A stretch of 64,000 nt of DNA. It comes from Candidatus Kuenenia stuttgartensis (GTDB taxonomy: Bacteria > Planctomycetota > Planctomycetia > Planctomycetales > Planctomycetaceae). The notes under the pieces are model-generated. The model did no database searches and had not been told where the DNA came from. It worked only from the letters and a program-made list of their open reading frames with translations. A program made the position numbers and the translations under genes. The DNA is taken from contig CAMAVB010000002.1 in assembly GCA_945861465.1 (NCBI GenBank), forward strand, positions 40,600 to 104,599, written 5' to 3'. Position 1 is the first letter of the stretch. Every line of letters begins with the position of its first letter. Positions 8,982 to 16,742 of the stretch are shown one piece after another.

Positions 8982-9320
8982 ATGCATATTCGTAAGGGTG
9001 ACCTGGTTGAAGTTATTTCAGGTGACGATTCAGGTACTCGTGGCCCAGTGATGTCCGTGGATCGAAAAAACGGCAAAGTCGTTATCGAAGGCGTCAATAA
9101 GGTCTACAAGCACGTTAAGCGTGGACATCCTAAAAGCCCGCAAGGCGGTCGGCTGCACAAAGAACTGGCAATCGATGCCTCCAACGTGATGCACATCTGT
9201 CCGAAAACGAATAAACCCACGCGTGTTGGGATCAAAGTTAACGAGGACGGCAGCAAAGAATTGATTGCCAAACGCAGCGGTGCAGCGATTCGCCAGATCA
9301 TGCAAACGAAAAAGGCCTGA
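8982..9320 (+). CDS. rplX: 50S ribosomal protein L24, encoded outside a ribosomal operon
   Basis: 112 residues. It begins MHIRKGDLVEVISGDDSGTRG, the KOW motif of L24, and has the second conserved block VYKHVKRGHPKSPQGG. L24 starts assembly of the large subunit by binding 23S rRNA. The ORF-track start (8961) adds seven residues; ATG 8982 fits the family start and has CGGAG upstream. None of the usual neighbours (rplN, rplE) are here: the gene stands alone between an AhpD-like and a DoxX-like gene. The C-terminus (GAAIRQIMQTKKA) is somewhat longer than in common L24. Confidence 0.92.
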   Translation: MHIRKGDLVEVISGDDSGTRGPVMSVDRKNGKVVIEGVNKVYKHVKRGHPKSPQGGRLHKELAIDASNVMHICPKTNKPTRVGIKVNEDGSKELIAKRSGAAIRQIMQTKKA

Positions 9321-9437
9321 CAGGCCGCTCGCAAGTCTTTGGCCAGCGGGGATGATGAATTGCCAGGTGCAGAATTCTGATCGCGCATTTCCTCAATTTG
9401 TTGCCTGGCTCGAACCTGTCCGCGAAGGTCCGCCTCA

Positions 9438-9815
9438 ATGAAGAAAGAGATTGTCTATTGGGCGTGTACCCTGTTGCTGTGCCTGGCATGTGGCGCTATG
9501 GGGGTTTCAAATTATGCGCAACCAGGTGACATGAACGTAGAGATAGCGAAGAGCGGCTATCCGTCTCATTTTTTCAAGTTCCTGGGTGTGTGGCAAGTCC
9601 TTGCTGCAATCGCGATCTCTGTTCCAAAAGTTCCACGTGTCAAGGAATGGGCGTACGCGGGTGTCGTGATCAACCTGATTGCTGGCGGACATCACCACTA
9701 CATGGCAGGTGACGGTCTCAGTAAGATTGCCCTTCCATTCGTCGTGCTGCTGTGTGCACTTGGCTCGTATTTGCTTCGCCCCATGTCTCGTCGTTTGACG
9801 GGCTCAATGATCTGA
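9438..9815 (+). CDS. DoxX-like small membrane protein
   Basis: 125 residues with four hydrophobic segments (WACTLLLCLACGAMGV, FLGVWQVLAAIAISVP, WAYAGVVINLIAGGHHHYMAGDG, LPFVVLLCALGSYLLRP). The order, short length and histidine cluster at the end of the third segment fit the DoxX-like family. The role is unknown; such proteins are often linked to redox or stress processes. Confidence 0.7.
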   Translation: MKKEIVYWACTLLLCLACGAMGVSNYAQPGDMNVEIAKSGYPSHFFKFLGVWQVLAAIAISVPKVPRVKEWAYAGVVINLIAGGHHHYMAGDGLSKIALPFVVLLCALGSYLLRPMSRRLTGSMI

Positions 9816-10114
9816 TTCGATTCACAAAACAAGACCGAACAAAAGGTTGAACCGGAGAGTTATGCTCCGCGCGGTCGGATTCGAGGTTTTGTGAGCGGCA
9901 AGGCACCTAGGGGATGTTGATTTAATACCAACCCGAAGCGCCAGCGAGGCAGAAACGGCTGAATTCCTCGCTGACGCTTCGGGTTAGTATGAGTCTGAGC
10001 CCCAATAATCACTAAATCAACAGACCGCTGGCGCCATGTCGCTCACGTGGTTGATTAGATCAACAGACGGCCAGCGCCTTGCGGCTCGGTTGTGTGGCCG
10101 GGTACAGTTCAGTC
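9816..10114. other. Intergenic region with nested palindromes
   Basis: It holds a nested inverted repeat. Outer arms GTTGATTTAA and TAAATCAAC (about 9917-10023) enclose the inner palindrome at 9926-9990 (AACCCGAAGCG.../CGCTTCGGGTT). I see no gene in it. Confidence 0.6.
9917..10023. repeat. Nested inverted repeat (GTTGATTTA ends, AACCCGAAGCG core)
   Basis: The outer arms TGTTGATTTA / TAAATCAACA flank a core palindrome in which AACCCGAAGCGCCAGCGAGG is answered by CCTCGCTGACGCTTCGGGTT. The design resembles the other planctomycete palindromes in this window. TTGATTAGATCAACAGACGG nearby repeats part of the right end. Confidence 0.7.
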
Positions 10115-13100
10115 ATGACTCCCGCACGGAAATATTTTCGCAATGCACTGTCGTCCTACTTCACGTGGGCGGATCATGGGCGCGAATTGTGCTGGTGCAA
10201 TGGGGTGACGATTGCTTTTCACGAGGAGATTTCTCCAGTTCTTGATCGACTTGTGGATCAGAATTTCCCGGACTTTTCGACGCTGGCGCTGAGCCTTGCG
10301 ACGCTGCGGAATTCGTGGCCTGAAGTGGCGGCACAGCTGACTGATGCGTTCACATTTCTGGCGTCGTCACCGATTGCACAAATTCGCAAAGCAGCTGACT
10401 CACGCAACGAGCTGTTCGAGGCGTGGCCTGAATCGTTGCGAAAGTTGAGTTTGCTTTCGAGTTATGTCGAAGTCTATTCACCCTCAACGTTGCAACGTTG
10501 CGAGCTGCTTGCTCTTGTTTTTGGGGAATTCTCCAGCAACTTCGCAGCATCGACGCAGGAAGAACTTGCCACGGCATTTCGATCTGGTCTGCCGGAAGAC
10601 TGGCTCGTAGAGAATGAACGACATTCGGGGGCCGAACTGCTGTTACTTCCAAGAAACCTTGGCTACGCATTGCGGATCGGCCGTCACGAGGAAATCACGA
10701 CATTCGCTGTACCTCGAATTCTGCGGATGTTAAGAATTGCGAATTCTCTTGCAGCCTGCATTCCGTGTGATACCGTCGAACAACTGGACCAACTGCTGAA
10801 GACCGGGATCGCGGATGACATCAAGGCTCCGGAGGATGAGCTGCTGGATGAGCTGCAGGATCAGCGAGCTCAGGCACGCGGTCTGCTTGAACAGCTTTCG
10901 GACGATGCGCAACTCAGTGGATTCGCAAGACTGACGAAGCAACTAATTGCGGCGATCACGCTTCCTCGGACGTTGTCGGTGCCTGATGACCTGCAGATGG
11001 GCGGCATTTCGGACATCTCCAATCGCGGCCGCCTTGACAGTCTTTTGCTGAGTGAGCTGGCTCACGATGACCTGACGCTGGCAGTTCGACTGGCTATGAA
11101 CGAAGCGCTTTACATGCGTCGTGAATCGCCGCCTTCGCCGCAGACGAGAACTCGCAGCGTGCTCATTGATCTCAGCTTGCCCATGTGGGGAATCCCGAGG
11201 CTCTACGCGACTGCTGCCGCAATGGCCCTGCATGTGACAAGTGACAAACAGATTCGCATTCACTGTTTTCGTTCGTCGCTGACCGGGATGAAGGCCACAA
11301 AGCTGACAACTCGCGAGGGTTTGCAGGAACACATGTCGGCTCTTGAACCGACGGAACATCCTGGAGCGTCGCTGCAGTCGTTCTTCCAGGCCATTTTGGA
11401 CGAACCGTTGTCCGCCGAACCCGTACTGATCACCACAAGCGACGTTTTGGAGAGCACCGAGTTTCGTCAGACGCTGGACAAGACATGCATCGGCGATCTC
11501 TGGTTGATCGTAGTCGAACGAGACGGGCGGTTGAAAGTTCTGCAGAGAACTCGCCAGGGGACATCCGTCCGTAAGCAATTGCAGTTGCCGCTGGATGAGA
11601 TTCTGAGTCCTCGAACGGCCGCGAAGATTCGTCGAACGGATCTGCCCGATGACCTTCCCGCGATTTTTCATCTTGCGAAGTTCCCGTTGCTGCTGTCGCA
11701 CGAGATTCGAATTAGTCGACTCTGGAAATGGGGCGAATCTGCCATTGCAGTGACAGACGACGGTCGGTTGATGCACTGGACTGAAAAAGGTCTGGGGGCT
11801 CGACAGTTGGCGACGGGGTTGTCCGGTCGAGGTGATGTGAAGATATTTATTTCGCGAAGGCTGGCAGGCACGACCCTGCAACTCTTGTTTTGCCCGATGG
11901 GAGAGCAGGCTGGAACGTTGGTGACCGTTTCCGGGATGAATGATGACGTGACCATTCAACGAGCCGACTACCGAGTTCCCATCGTATCGGATATCGTCGT
12001 GACCGAACCCGCTCTGCTCGTATTCGGAAAGACTCACGAAGGTCTGGAAGTCTGTTCTGCAATTACACATTACGCATGCGATTTTCTCGGGACTCACATT
12101 CTAGGTCACGATTTCAAGGCACGAACGGGCCGATGCATGTTACATGCTGAGAAGGGCTTTTGTGTCCTCAACTGGGTCGGTGGTCACGCTTCGTGGTTAT
12201 TGCAGAAGCTGCCAGAGCCCTATCAACGTTACGTGGGAGTGGAAGAAGCCAGGTCCGCTGTGGCCGAGATTACATCCGGGGTTTACTTTGCCATCAGCAT
12301 GCGCCAACTCATTGATCCGCAGTTCCAGAAGCGATTTGATACGCTGAATGATGTACTTCAAAATAGGTACGATGTCTATCTGCATTCATTTCTTGAAGTG
12401 TCGGTCGATGGCGATCTAGCGGTCCTGGGGCATGTCGCTCGTGCCAGTTTGGCAAGAACTCGGAGCGTGAGGGATTCGTCGCCGACATCGCCGTTAATTG
12501 CGACGACGGGACGCACAACGGTCGATTTGCGTTCCGGAAAAGTCATTTCCAGTACAAACAACGAATCAACGGGGAACGAGATTGCTCGCATCGAATACGA
12601 ACGTGCGTTCCATTTCGTGCGTCAGCACACTCCACATTATCGGTTTTCACGCATCGGCACCGACAGCGGACGATTGGTGTTGCAGGATCCCAGCGGCGGA
12701 TTGTTTCACGTTGCCTGGGATTCAACGAACCGAGCGATACGATTAGGGCCAGCCGGTGAAACAGCAGCATTGCCGCAGTTGATTGAGTTTATTGAAACGC
12801 CCGCCTGTGTTTCCGAAAAGAACTCGACCTCCAATGAGGCTGAGAGACCCGTTGATGACGCTGACAAATACACAGTGAGGCTTACGGGCGTCGGAGAAAA
12901 CCAAATCTCAATCATTAAGACGATACGCACTGCAACAAACGTGAGCTTGCGTGAAGCAATAAATCTCGCAGAAGGCGTACCAATTGTTTTGAGTCAGGGT
13001 GTCTCAAAGAAATCGGCGGATGCTCTTCAGTCGGAGATCATCAATGCTGGTGGCACCTGTGAGATTCTTCCTTCGCAGTGCATTGACCAGAAAGCAACCG

Positions 13101-13438
13101 CTACAGGTGTCACGCTGCAGAAAGCCGAGTGGGAAAACGGCAGCAAAGCCTGGCTGGATTCCCGAGGCTTGCTGCATCTGAAGAGTGCCAATCGAACACA
13201 TCCGGAGATCACTCTGGTGATGCGTGATGGTCCATTGTCCGGCTGGCTGTCATCCGGCGAAGTTTTTGGAGACAATTATTACTGCGGCAAAGATCCGACC
13301 GCTCAGGGGCTGCGGCGAGTGACCGCAGATTTTGCCTGGAATTCGGCCATTCGGCTATTCATTGAATCCGTGCCATGGAACTTCCACTACAGCTCCGATA
13401 CTGCTCAAACGGGAAATACAGTGTTGCCGGGATACTGA
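10115..13438 (+). CDS. bpX-like vWA/beta-propeller protein with an L7/L12 C-terminal domain
   Basis: 1107 residues from ATG 10115 (the ORF-track start is TTG). In order: a helical N-terminal region; a vWA-like domain near residues 345-475, beginning RSVLIDLSLPMWG, where the MIDAS DxSxS is degenerate (DLSLP); a long beta-strand-rich part with propeller-like repeats (about 530-880); and, near 918-985, a ribosomal L7/L12 C-terminal domain (YTVRLTGVGENQISIIKTIR...GVSKKSADAL). That domain keeps the I-I-K-x-x-R helix which binds translation GTPases in L7/L12. A further beta-rich tail follows. The architecture recalls the vWA partner of MoxR-vWA-beta-propeller systems. It overlaps the next gene by 64 bp. 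No MoxR ATPase gene is adjacent. Family naming is from memory; the L7/L12 domain is clear. Confidence 0.75.
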   Translation: MTPARKYFRNALSSYFTWADHGRELCWCNGVTIAFHEEISPVLDRLVDQNFPDFSTLALSLATLRNSWPEVAAQLTDAFTFLASSPIAQIRKAADSRNELFEAWPESLRKLSLLSSYVEVYSPSTLQRCELLALVFGEFSSNFAASTQEELATAFRSGLPEDWLVENERHSGAELLLLPRNLGYALRIGRHEEITTFAVPRILRMLRIANSLAACIPCDTVEQLDQLLKTGIADDIKAPEDELLDELQDQRAQARGLLEQLSDDAQLSGFARLTKQLIAAITLPRTLSVPDDLQMGGISDISNRGRLDSLLLSELAHDDLTLAVRLAMNEALYMRRESPPSPQTRTRSVLIDLSLPMWGIPRLYATAAAMALHVTSDKQIRIHCFRSSLTGMKATKLTTREGLQEHMSALEPTEHPGASLQSFFQAILDEPLSAEPVLITTSDVLESTEFRQTLDKTCIGDLWLIVVERDGRLKVLQRTRQGTSVRKQLQLPLDEILSPRTAAKIRRTDLPDDLPAIFHLAKFPLLLSHEIRISRLWKWGESAIAVTDDGRLMHWTEKGLGARQLATGLSGRGDVKIFISRRLAGTTLQLLFCPMGEQAGTLVTVSGMNDDVTIQRADYRVPIVSDIVVTEPALLVFGKTHEGLEVCSAITHYACDFLGTHILGHDFKARTGRCMLHAEKGFCVLNWVGGHASWLLQKLPEPYQRYVGVEEARSAVAEITSGVYFAISMRQLIDPQFQKRFDTLNDVLQNRYDVYLHSFLEVSVDGDLAVLGHVARASLARTRSVRDSSPTSPLIATTGRTTVDLRSGKVISSTNNESTGNEIARIEYERAFHFVRQHTPHYRFSRIGTDSGRLVLQDPSGGLFHVAWDSTNRAIRLGPAGETAALPQLIEFIETPACVSEKNSTSNEAERPVDDADKYTVRLTGVGENQISIIKTIRTATNVSLREAINLAEGVPIVLSQGVSKKSADALQSEIINAGGTCEILPSQCIDQKATATGVTLQKAEWENGSKAWLDSRGLLHLKSANRTHPEITLVMRDGPLSGWLSSGEVFGDNYYCGKDPTAQGLRRVTADFAWNSAIRLFIESVPWNFHYSSDTAQTGNTVLPGY

Positions 13439-16400
13439 TTCACGGCGACTCGCCCGCTGACTGGTTGACCACCGTGACCCACTGGGGGCTTGGTACGGAG
13501 ACGCTGCGTTTTCTGGTGATCGATGAAAGTAGCAGGCACTTTCCAAGTGCCGTAGCCGAAAAAATCGCTGAAAACGCGGACGGCACACGGAGTGTGCCTG
13601 CTACTCTGAAGCCAAACCAAGGGCCATCAGGCGAATGCCCGCCGACGGAGCGACGGGGCTACGGGAGTTGCTCAGCACTGATTATTGGCACTGGCCTTCC
13701 GCAAAGCCGTGACGAATTCGAACGCCTGGTGAGCCACAAAGCAGCCATCCCTGTCCTGCCTTTGTTTTATCGCTGCGTCGCCGATCGACTGTTTCTTCCC
13801 ATCGACGCGGAACTCACGCCGCACGTTTCTGATGCAGAGCTTCGAGATCTGCTGCCGTCGGATGTATCCTCAGTCCTCGTGTGGCATCCTGCGGCGGGAT
13901 TGATTCAATTTGAATCGGATCAGATTCCGCATGTGGCCGATCTTCTGCGAAGCCCCCCGATTGCAGAGACACATTGGAATGACGCAAAATTCGGCGAGAC
14001 ACTGAACGATCGAATTCGCAGCCTCAATCCGATTGAATCTGACAGACTGGTCGATATTCTTCAACGGGGACAGGACGACATTGGCAAAGACGCGGGCGAC
14101 ATTTCAAAAGCACCACCAAGTCCGGATGAAGTTCAACATCCAAAGCTAAACGACGCCAAGCGTGCCCTGCAGCGAATGATCGCCAAAGGAATCTTCGGGA
14201 TCACAAGCCGTCTGCCAGAAGGACCGGGCGGCAGTCAGGCTCTGGCAAAAATTCACCAATGGGCGGCGTCACTTTTGAGTAATCTGACTGCTGGTTCCGC
14301 TGCTGGTGCTGGCGTTGCCGGCCAGGAAATTCAGCGAGCGATCAGCAACATCTCTTCGCAGCGGGAGAATGAACTCAAACGCCTCCTGCACCTGCTGAAA
14401 AACGACCCCGACCAGGGCTTGCGATACGCGCTGCCTTTGCATGGAGGTTCTCATCGAGGCCAGGCGAACCCGTCAGGACGGCTGGGTGAGCGGACTCCGG
14501 ATTTTCAACTGGGGCAGCTCGGCGGGGCAGGTCCTGCTGATGGCTGGGATCTTCCGTGGGAATATCACGTCAAGCTGATGCAGAGTTATCGCGATCTGGC
14601 TCAGCGTGAAATACGGCTGGCCAATCATCGGCGAGCGGCCTACATTTACGCGACGCTGCTTGGTGATCTCAACGCTGCGGCGACGGCTCTGGAAGCTGGC
14701 AGTCTTCATCGCGATGCCGCGACGATTTATGAGAAACATCTGAACAATCCGCTCAAGGCGGCCGAGTGCCTTCGCAACGGCGGTTTCTGGGAAGACGCGA
14801 TTGTGATCTATCGTGGGCTAAGTCGCTGGATTGAGTTGGGTGAGTTGCACTTGAAACTCGATCAGCCGGAGGAAGCACGCATCATGTTTTCGAACGAGAT
14901 TCGAAGCTGTGAATCGCGTCGAGATTTTCTGAAAGCCGGTGAGTTGGCCGATCAGCGGCTGCAGGATCCCGACCAGGCCGCAGCACTCCTGACAAAGGGC
15001 TGGAAACTGAATGCTTCGGCCGAAAAATGCTTCCGGGCTCTGTTGGATCTGCATGGTCAGCGAGGTCAGCATGCTCAGTCGAGCCTGGCGATTCAGAAGC
15101 TGGCAGGCGGACCGAACCTGTTCGTTCATCAGCGCGCCGACGCGGTCAAAGTCTGCAGTGAAACGGCTGTGGCCTATCCTGACGCCGGTGTTCGTGATCT
15201 CGCACGTCGGCAGACATGGCAGATTGCGAGCGCGGTGTTGCAGGATGCTCAGTCCGAACTGCATCCCTTCGCACTCGCGGTGATTCGCACGCTGTCAAAA
15301 CAAGACGCACTGCTTCAGCAGGATGCTCAGCGATTTGCAGCGCATCGAGTCAAAATGCTGAAGGTGCAAAAAGATCAACAGCGGAAATCTGCGGCGAAGA
15401 GGACGAAAGTGATCCCGCAGCCAAAGACTGTTGTCAAGACGCTGGTTCCTGTGTGCAAAGTTCAGATCACTCCGCCGAACGCTCCGCAGGGAATGAAATG
15501 GCTGTCTGGTGTGATCTCGCACGGGCATTGTTTTGTGCTCGGCGTCGCCCCGGATGAGTCATTGGTGCTTGTTGAAAGCGCGCAGGCGCTTGTTTCGGAA
15601 ACTCACGGGTTTCCTCGCGCCGCATTCATTCTCCGCGCGGAAGAGAATCTACCATTAAAAACCTGCGAGCTTCGACAGAACGGAATTAGGCCGCGGGCCT
15701 GGCTGCAGTCTTTCCCCGCGTCATCCAACTGGAACAAAGTGGCGTTGGAACGAGTTCGCGGGCAGATGAGGTTTCTGGATGTTCTCGCACCGCAGAACAA
15801 TCTCCTGCTGGATTTTATGCAGCTTTCGACGGGCACAATCTGGGCCTTGTTCATCAATGCGCAGCGCCGCCTGGTTTTGGAAGCGATTGGACTGAACGGG
15901 CTTGTTCGCCAAACGCTGGTGCTCGATCTGGAGTTCAGCACGGACGATAATTTTCTTTATGATCGTTACAAAGTACAGTCGTACCGAATTCATCACGATG
16001 GCGCTCGCGTAATCGTCCTTGCAGGCCGACATGTCTGGCGGGTTGATTCTGTTGAAGCTGCAGTCGTTGATACGTCGAGCGAAATCCTCGTGAAACCGAC
16101 CCCGGTGATTGAGTTTCCCGAGGCTCCCTTGAAGATGGTTGCCTCGCCGGTGAACACCACGCTGCGTCTGGCATTTTCATTTAAAGACAGTGCTCAGGCT
16201 GTTTGGCCGATGTCGAATGAGAGCTGTTCATTCGCATCGGGATTTGATCAACCATTGATTGCCTGTACTGGCAACGGTCTCTTCGTTGCGGCATGTAGTA
16301 CGACAGGACGAATCGCCAGTTATCGGCTGAATGCGGGCATTGCAGTACTCCTGGCCGAATTTGAGCAAGCGATCGATTCCGACCCGATCGTTGATCTCAT

Positions 16401-16479
16401 GCCAGGACCGGGTGGCAACGATTTCTGTGTACTGCACGCATCCGGTCGCCTGCTGAGGCTTCAGATTCCGGTCCGGTAG
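13375..16479 (+). CDS. bpX6-like protein with TPR-like helices and C-terminal beta-propeller
   Basis: 1034 residues. The N-terminal part (residues 1-220, SVAGILIHGDSPADWL... VLVWHPAAGLIQFESDQIPHVADLL) resembles the bpX6-type domain of MoxR-vWA-bpX systems. A glycine-rich linker, then an alpha-helical, TPR-like region (about 390-640: RRAAYIYATLLGDLNAAATALEAG, AAECLRNGGFWEDAIVIYRGL) follow. A Lys/Gln-rich stretch and a C-terminal beta-propeller (about 690-1034) close the protein. The start lies inside the previous gene in another frame, which suggests translational coupling. Residues about 52-77 are encoded by an in-frame palindromic repeat (13528-13605), so this piece is probably an insertion that kept the frame. 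I do not know the function. Confidence 0.65.
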   Translation: MELPLQLRYCSNGKYSVAGILIHGDSPADWLTTVTHWGLGTETLRFLVIDESSRHFPSAVAEKIAENADGTRSVPATLKPNQGPSGECPPTERRGYGSCSALIIGTGLPQSRDEFERLVSHKAAIPVLPLFYRCVADRLFLPIDAELTPHVSDAELRDLLPSDVSSVLVWHPAAGLIQFESDQIPHVADLLRSPPIAETHWNDAKFGETLNDRIRSLNPIESDRLVDILQRGQDDIGKDAGDISKAPPSPDEVQHPKLNDAKRALQRMIAKGIFGITSRLPEGPGGSQALAKIHQWAASLLSNLTAGSAAGAGVAGQEIQRAISNISSQRENELKRLLHLLKNDPDQGLRYALPLHGGSHRGQANPSGRLGERTPDFQLGQLGGAGPADGWDLPWEYHVKLMQSYRDLAQREIRLANHRRAAYIYATLLGDLNAAATALEAGSLHRDAATIYEKHLNNPLKAAECLRNGGFWEDAIVIYRGLSRWIELGELHLKLDQPEEARIMFSNEIRSCESRRDFLKAGELADQRLQDPDQAAALLTKGWKLNASAEKCFRALLDLHGQRGQHAQSSLAIQKLAGGPNLFVHQRADAVKVCSETAVAYPDAGVRDLARRQTWQIASAVLQDAQSELHPFALAVIRTLSKQDALLQQDAQRFAAHRVKMLKVQKDQQRKSAAKRTKVIPQPKTVVKTLVPVCKVQITPPNAPQGMKWLSGVISHGHCFVLGVAPDESLVLVESAQALVSETHGFPRAAFILRAEENLPLKTCELRQNGIRPRAWLQSFPASSNWNKVALERVRGQMRFLDVLAPQNNLLLDFMQLSTGTIWALFINAQRRLVLEAIGLNGLVRQTLVLDLEFSTDDNFLYDRYKVQSYRIHHDGARVIVLAGRHVWRVDSVEAAVVDTSSEILVKPTPVIEFPEAPLKMVASPVNTTLRLAFSFKDSAQAVWPMSNESCSFASGFDQPLIACTGNGLFVAACSTTGRIASYRLNAGIAVLLAEFEQAIDSDPIVDLMPGPGGNDFCVLHASGRLLRLQIPVR
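13528..13605. repeat. In-frame palindromic repeat inside a coding sequence
   Basis: A 12-bp perfect terminal inverted repeat (AGTAGCAGGCAC / GTGCCTGCTACT) flanks two small hairpins, GGCACTTTCCAAGTGCC and GGCACACGGAGTGTGCC. Its length is 78 bp, exactly 26 codons, with no stop in the host frame. A half copy (AGTACCAGGCACATTCCATG...) lies in the intergenic region at 57667-57696. Confidence 0.85.
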
Positions 16480-16550
16480 CAGGCTGCGAACATCGACCTG
16501 CTTTACGCGGCTGAGAACGAGGGATCACCCGGAGTGCGATATACCGCGCG

Positions 16551-16683
16551 CGGTTGAGGAAGCATATTCGTTTAACCGCGTGGGCAACGCCCCGCGCTTC
16601 AAATTTCAAATTTCAAATTTCAAATCTCAAATTTCAAATCTCAAATATGCCAATCGCGGCCCGCTGGGCACGCGGTTAAACTA
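16551..16683. repeat. Inverted repeat with internal TTTCAAA tandem array
   Basis: Arms TTTAACCGCGTGGGCAACG and GGGCACGCGGTTAAA enclose 16599-16647, where the 7-mer TTTCAAA (with TCTCAAA variants) repeats about seven times. The left module appears inverted at 56574-56604. A similar AAATTTGAAAT-containing element lies at 25391-25474. Confidence 0.75.
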
Positions 16684-16742
16684 GCCAATCCCAACCGCGT
16701 GCGGCATAGCACTCGGTTGTTGCTGGGAATGCAGACCTAACC

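Noticed and set aside
10943-12097. 384-residue minus-strand ORF
   Set aside because: Shadow of the large bpX-like gene; Arg/Gln/Cys-rich composition typical of an antisense frame.
16599-16647. TTTCAAA tandem repeat as a possible origin or iteron array
   Set aside because: It lies inside a palindromic repeat element with related copies elsewhere, and no dnaA or replication gene is near.
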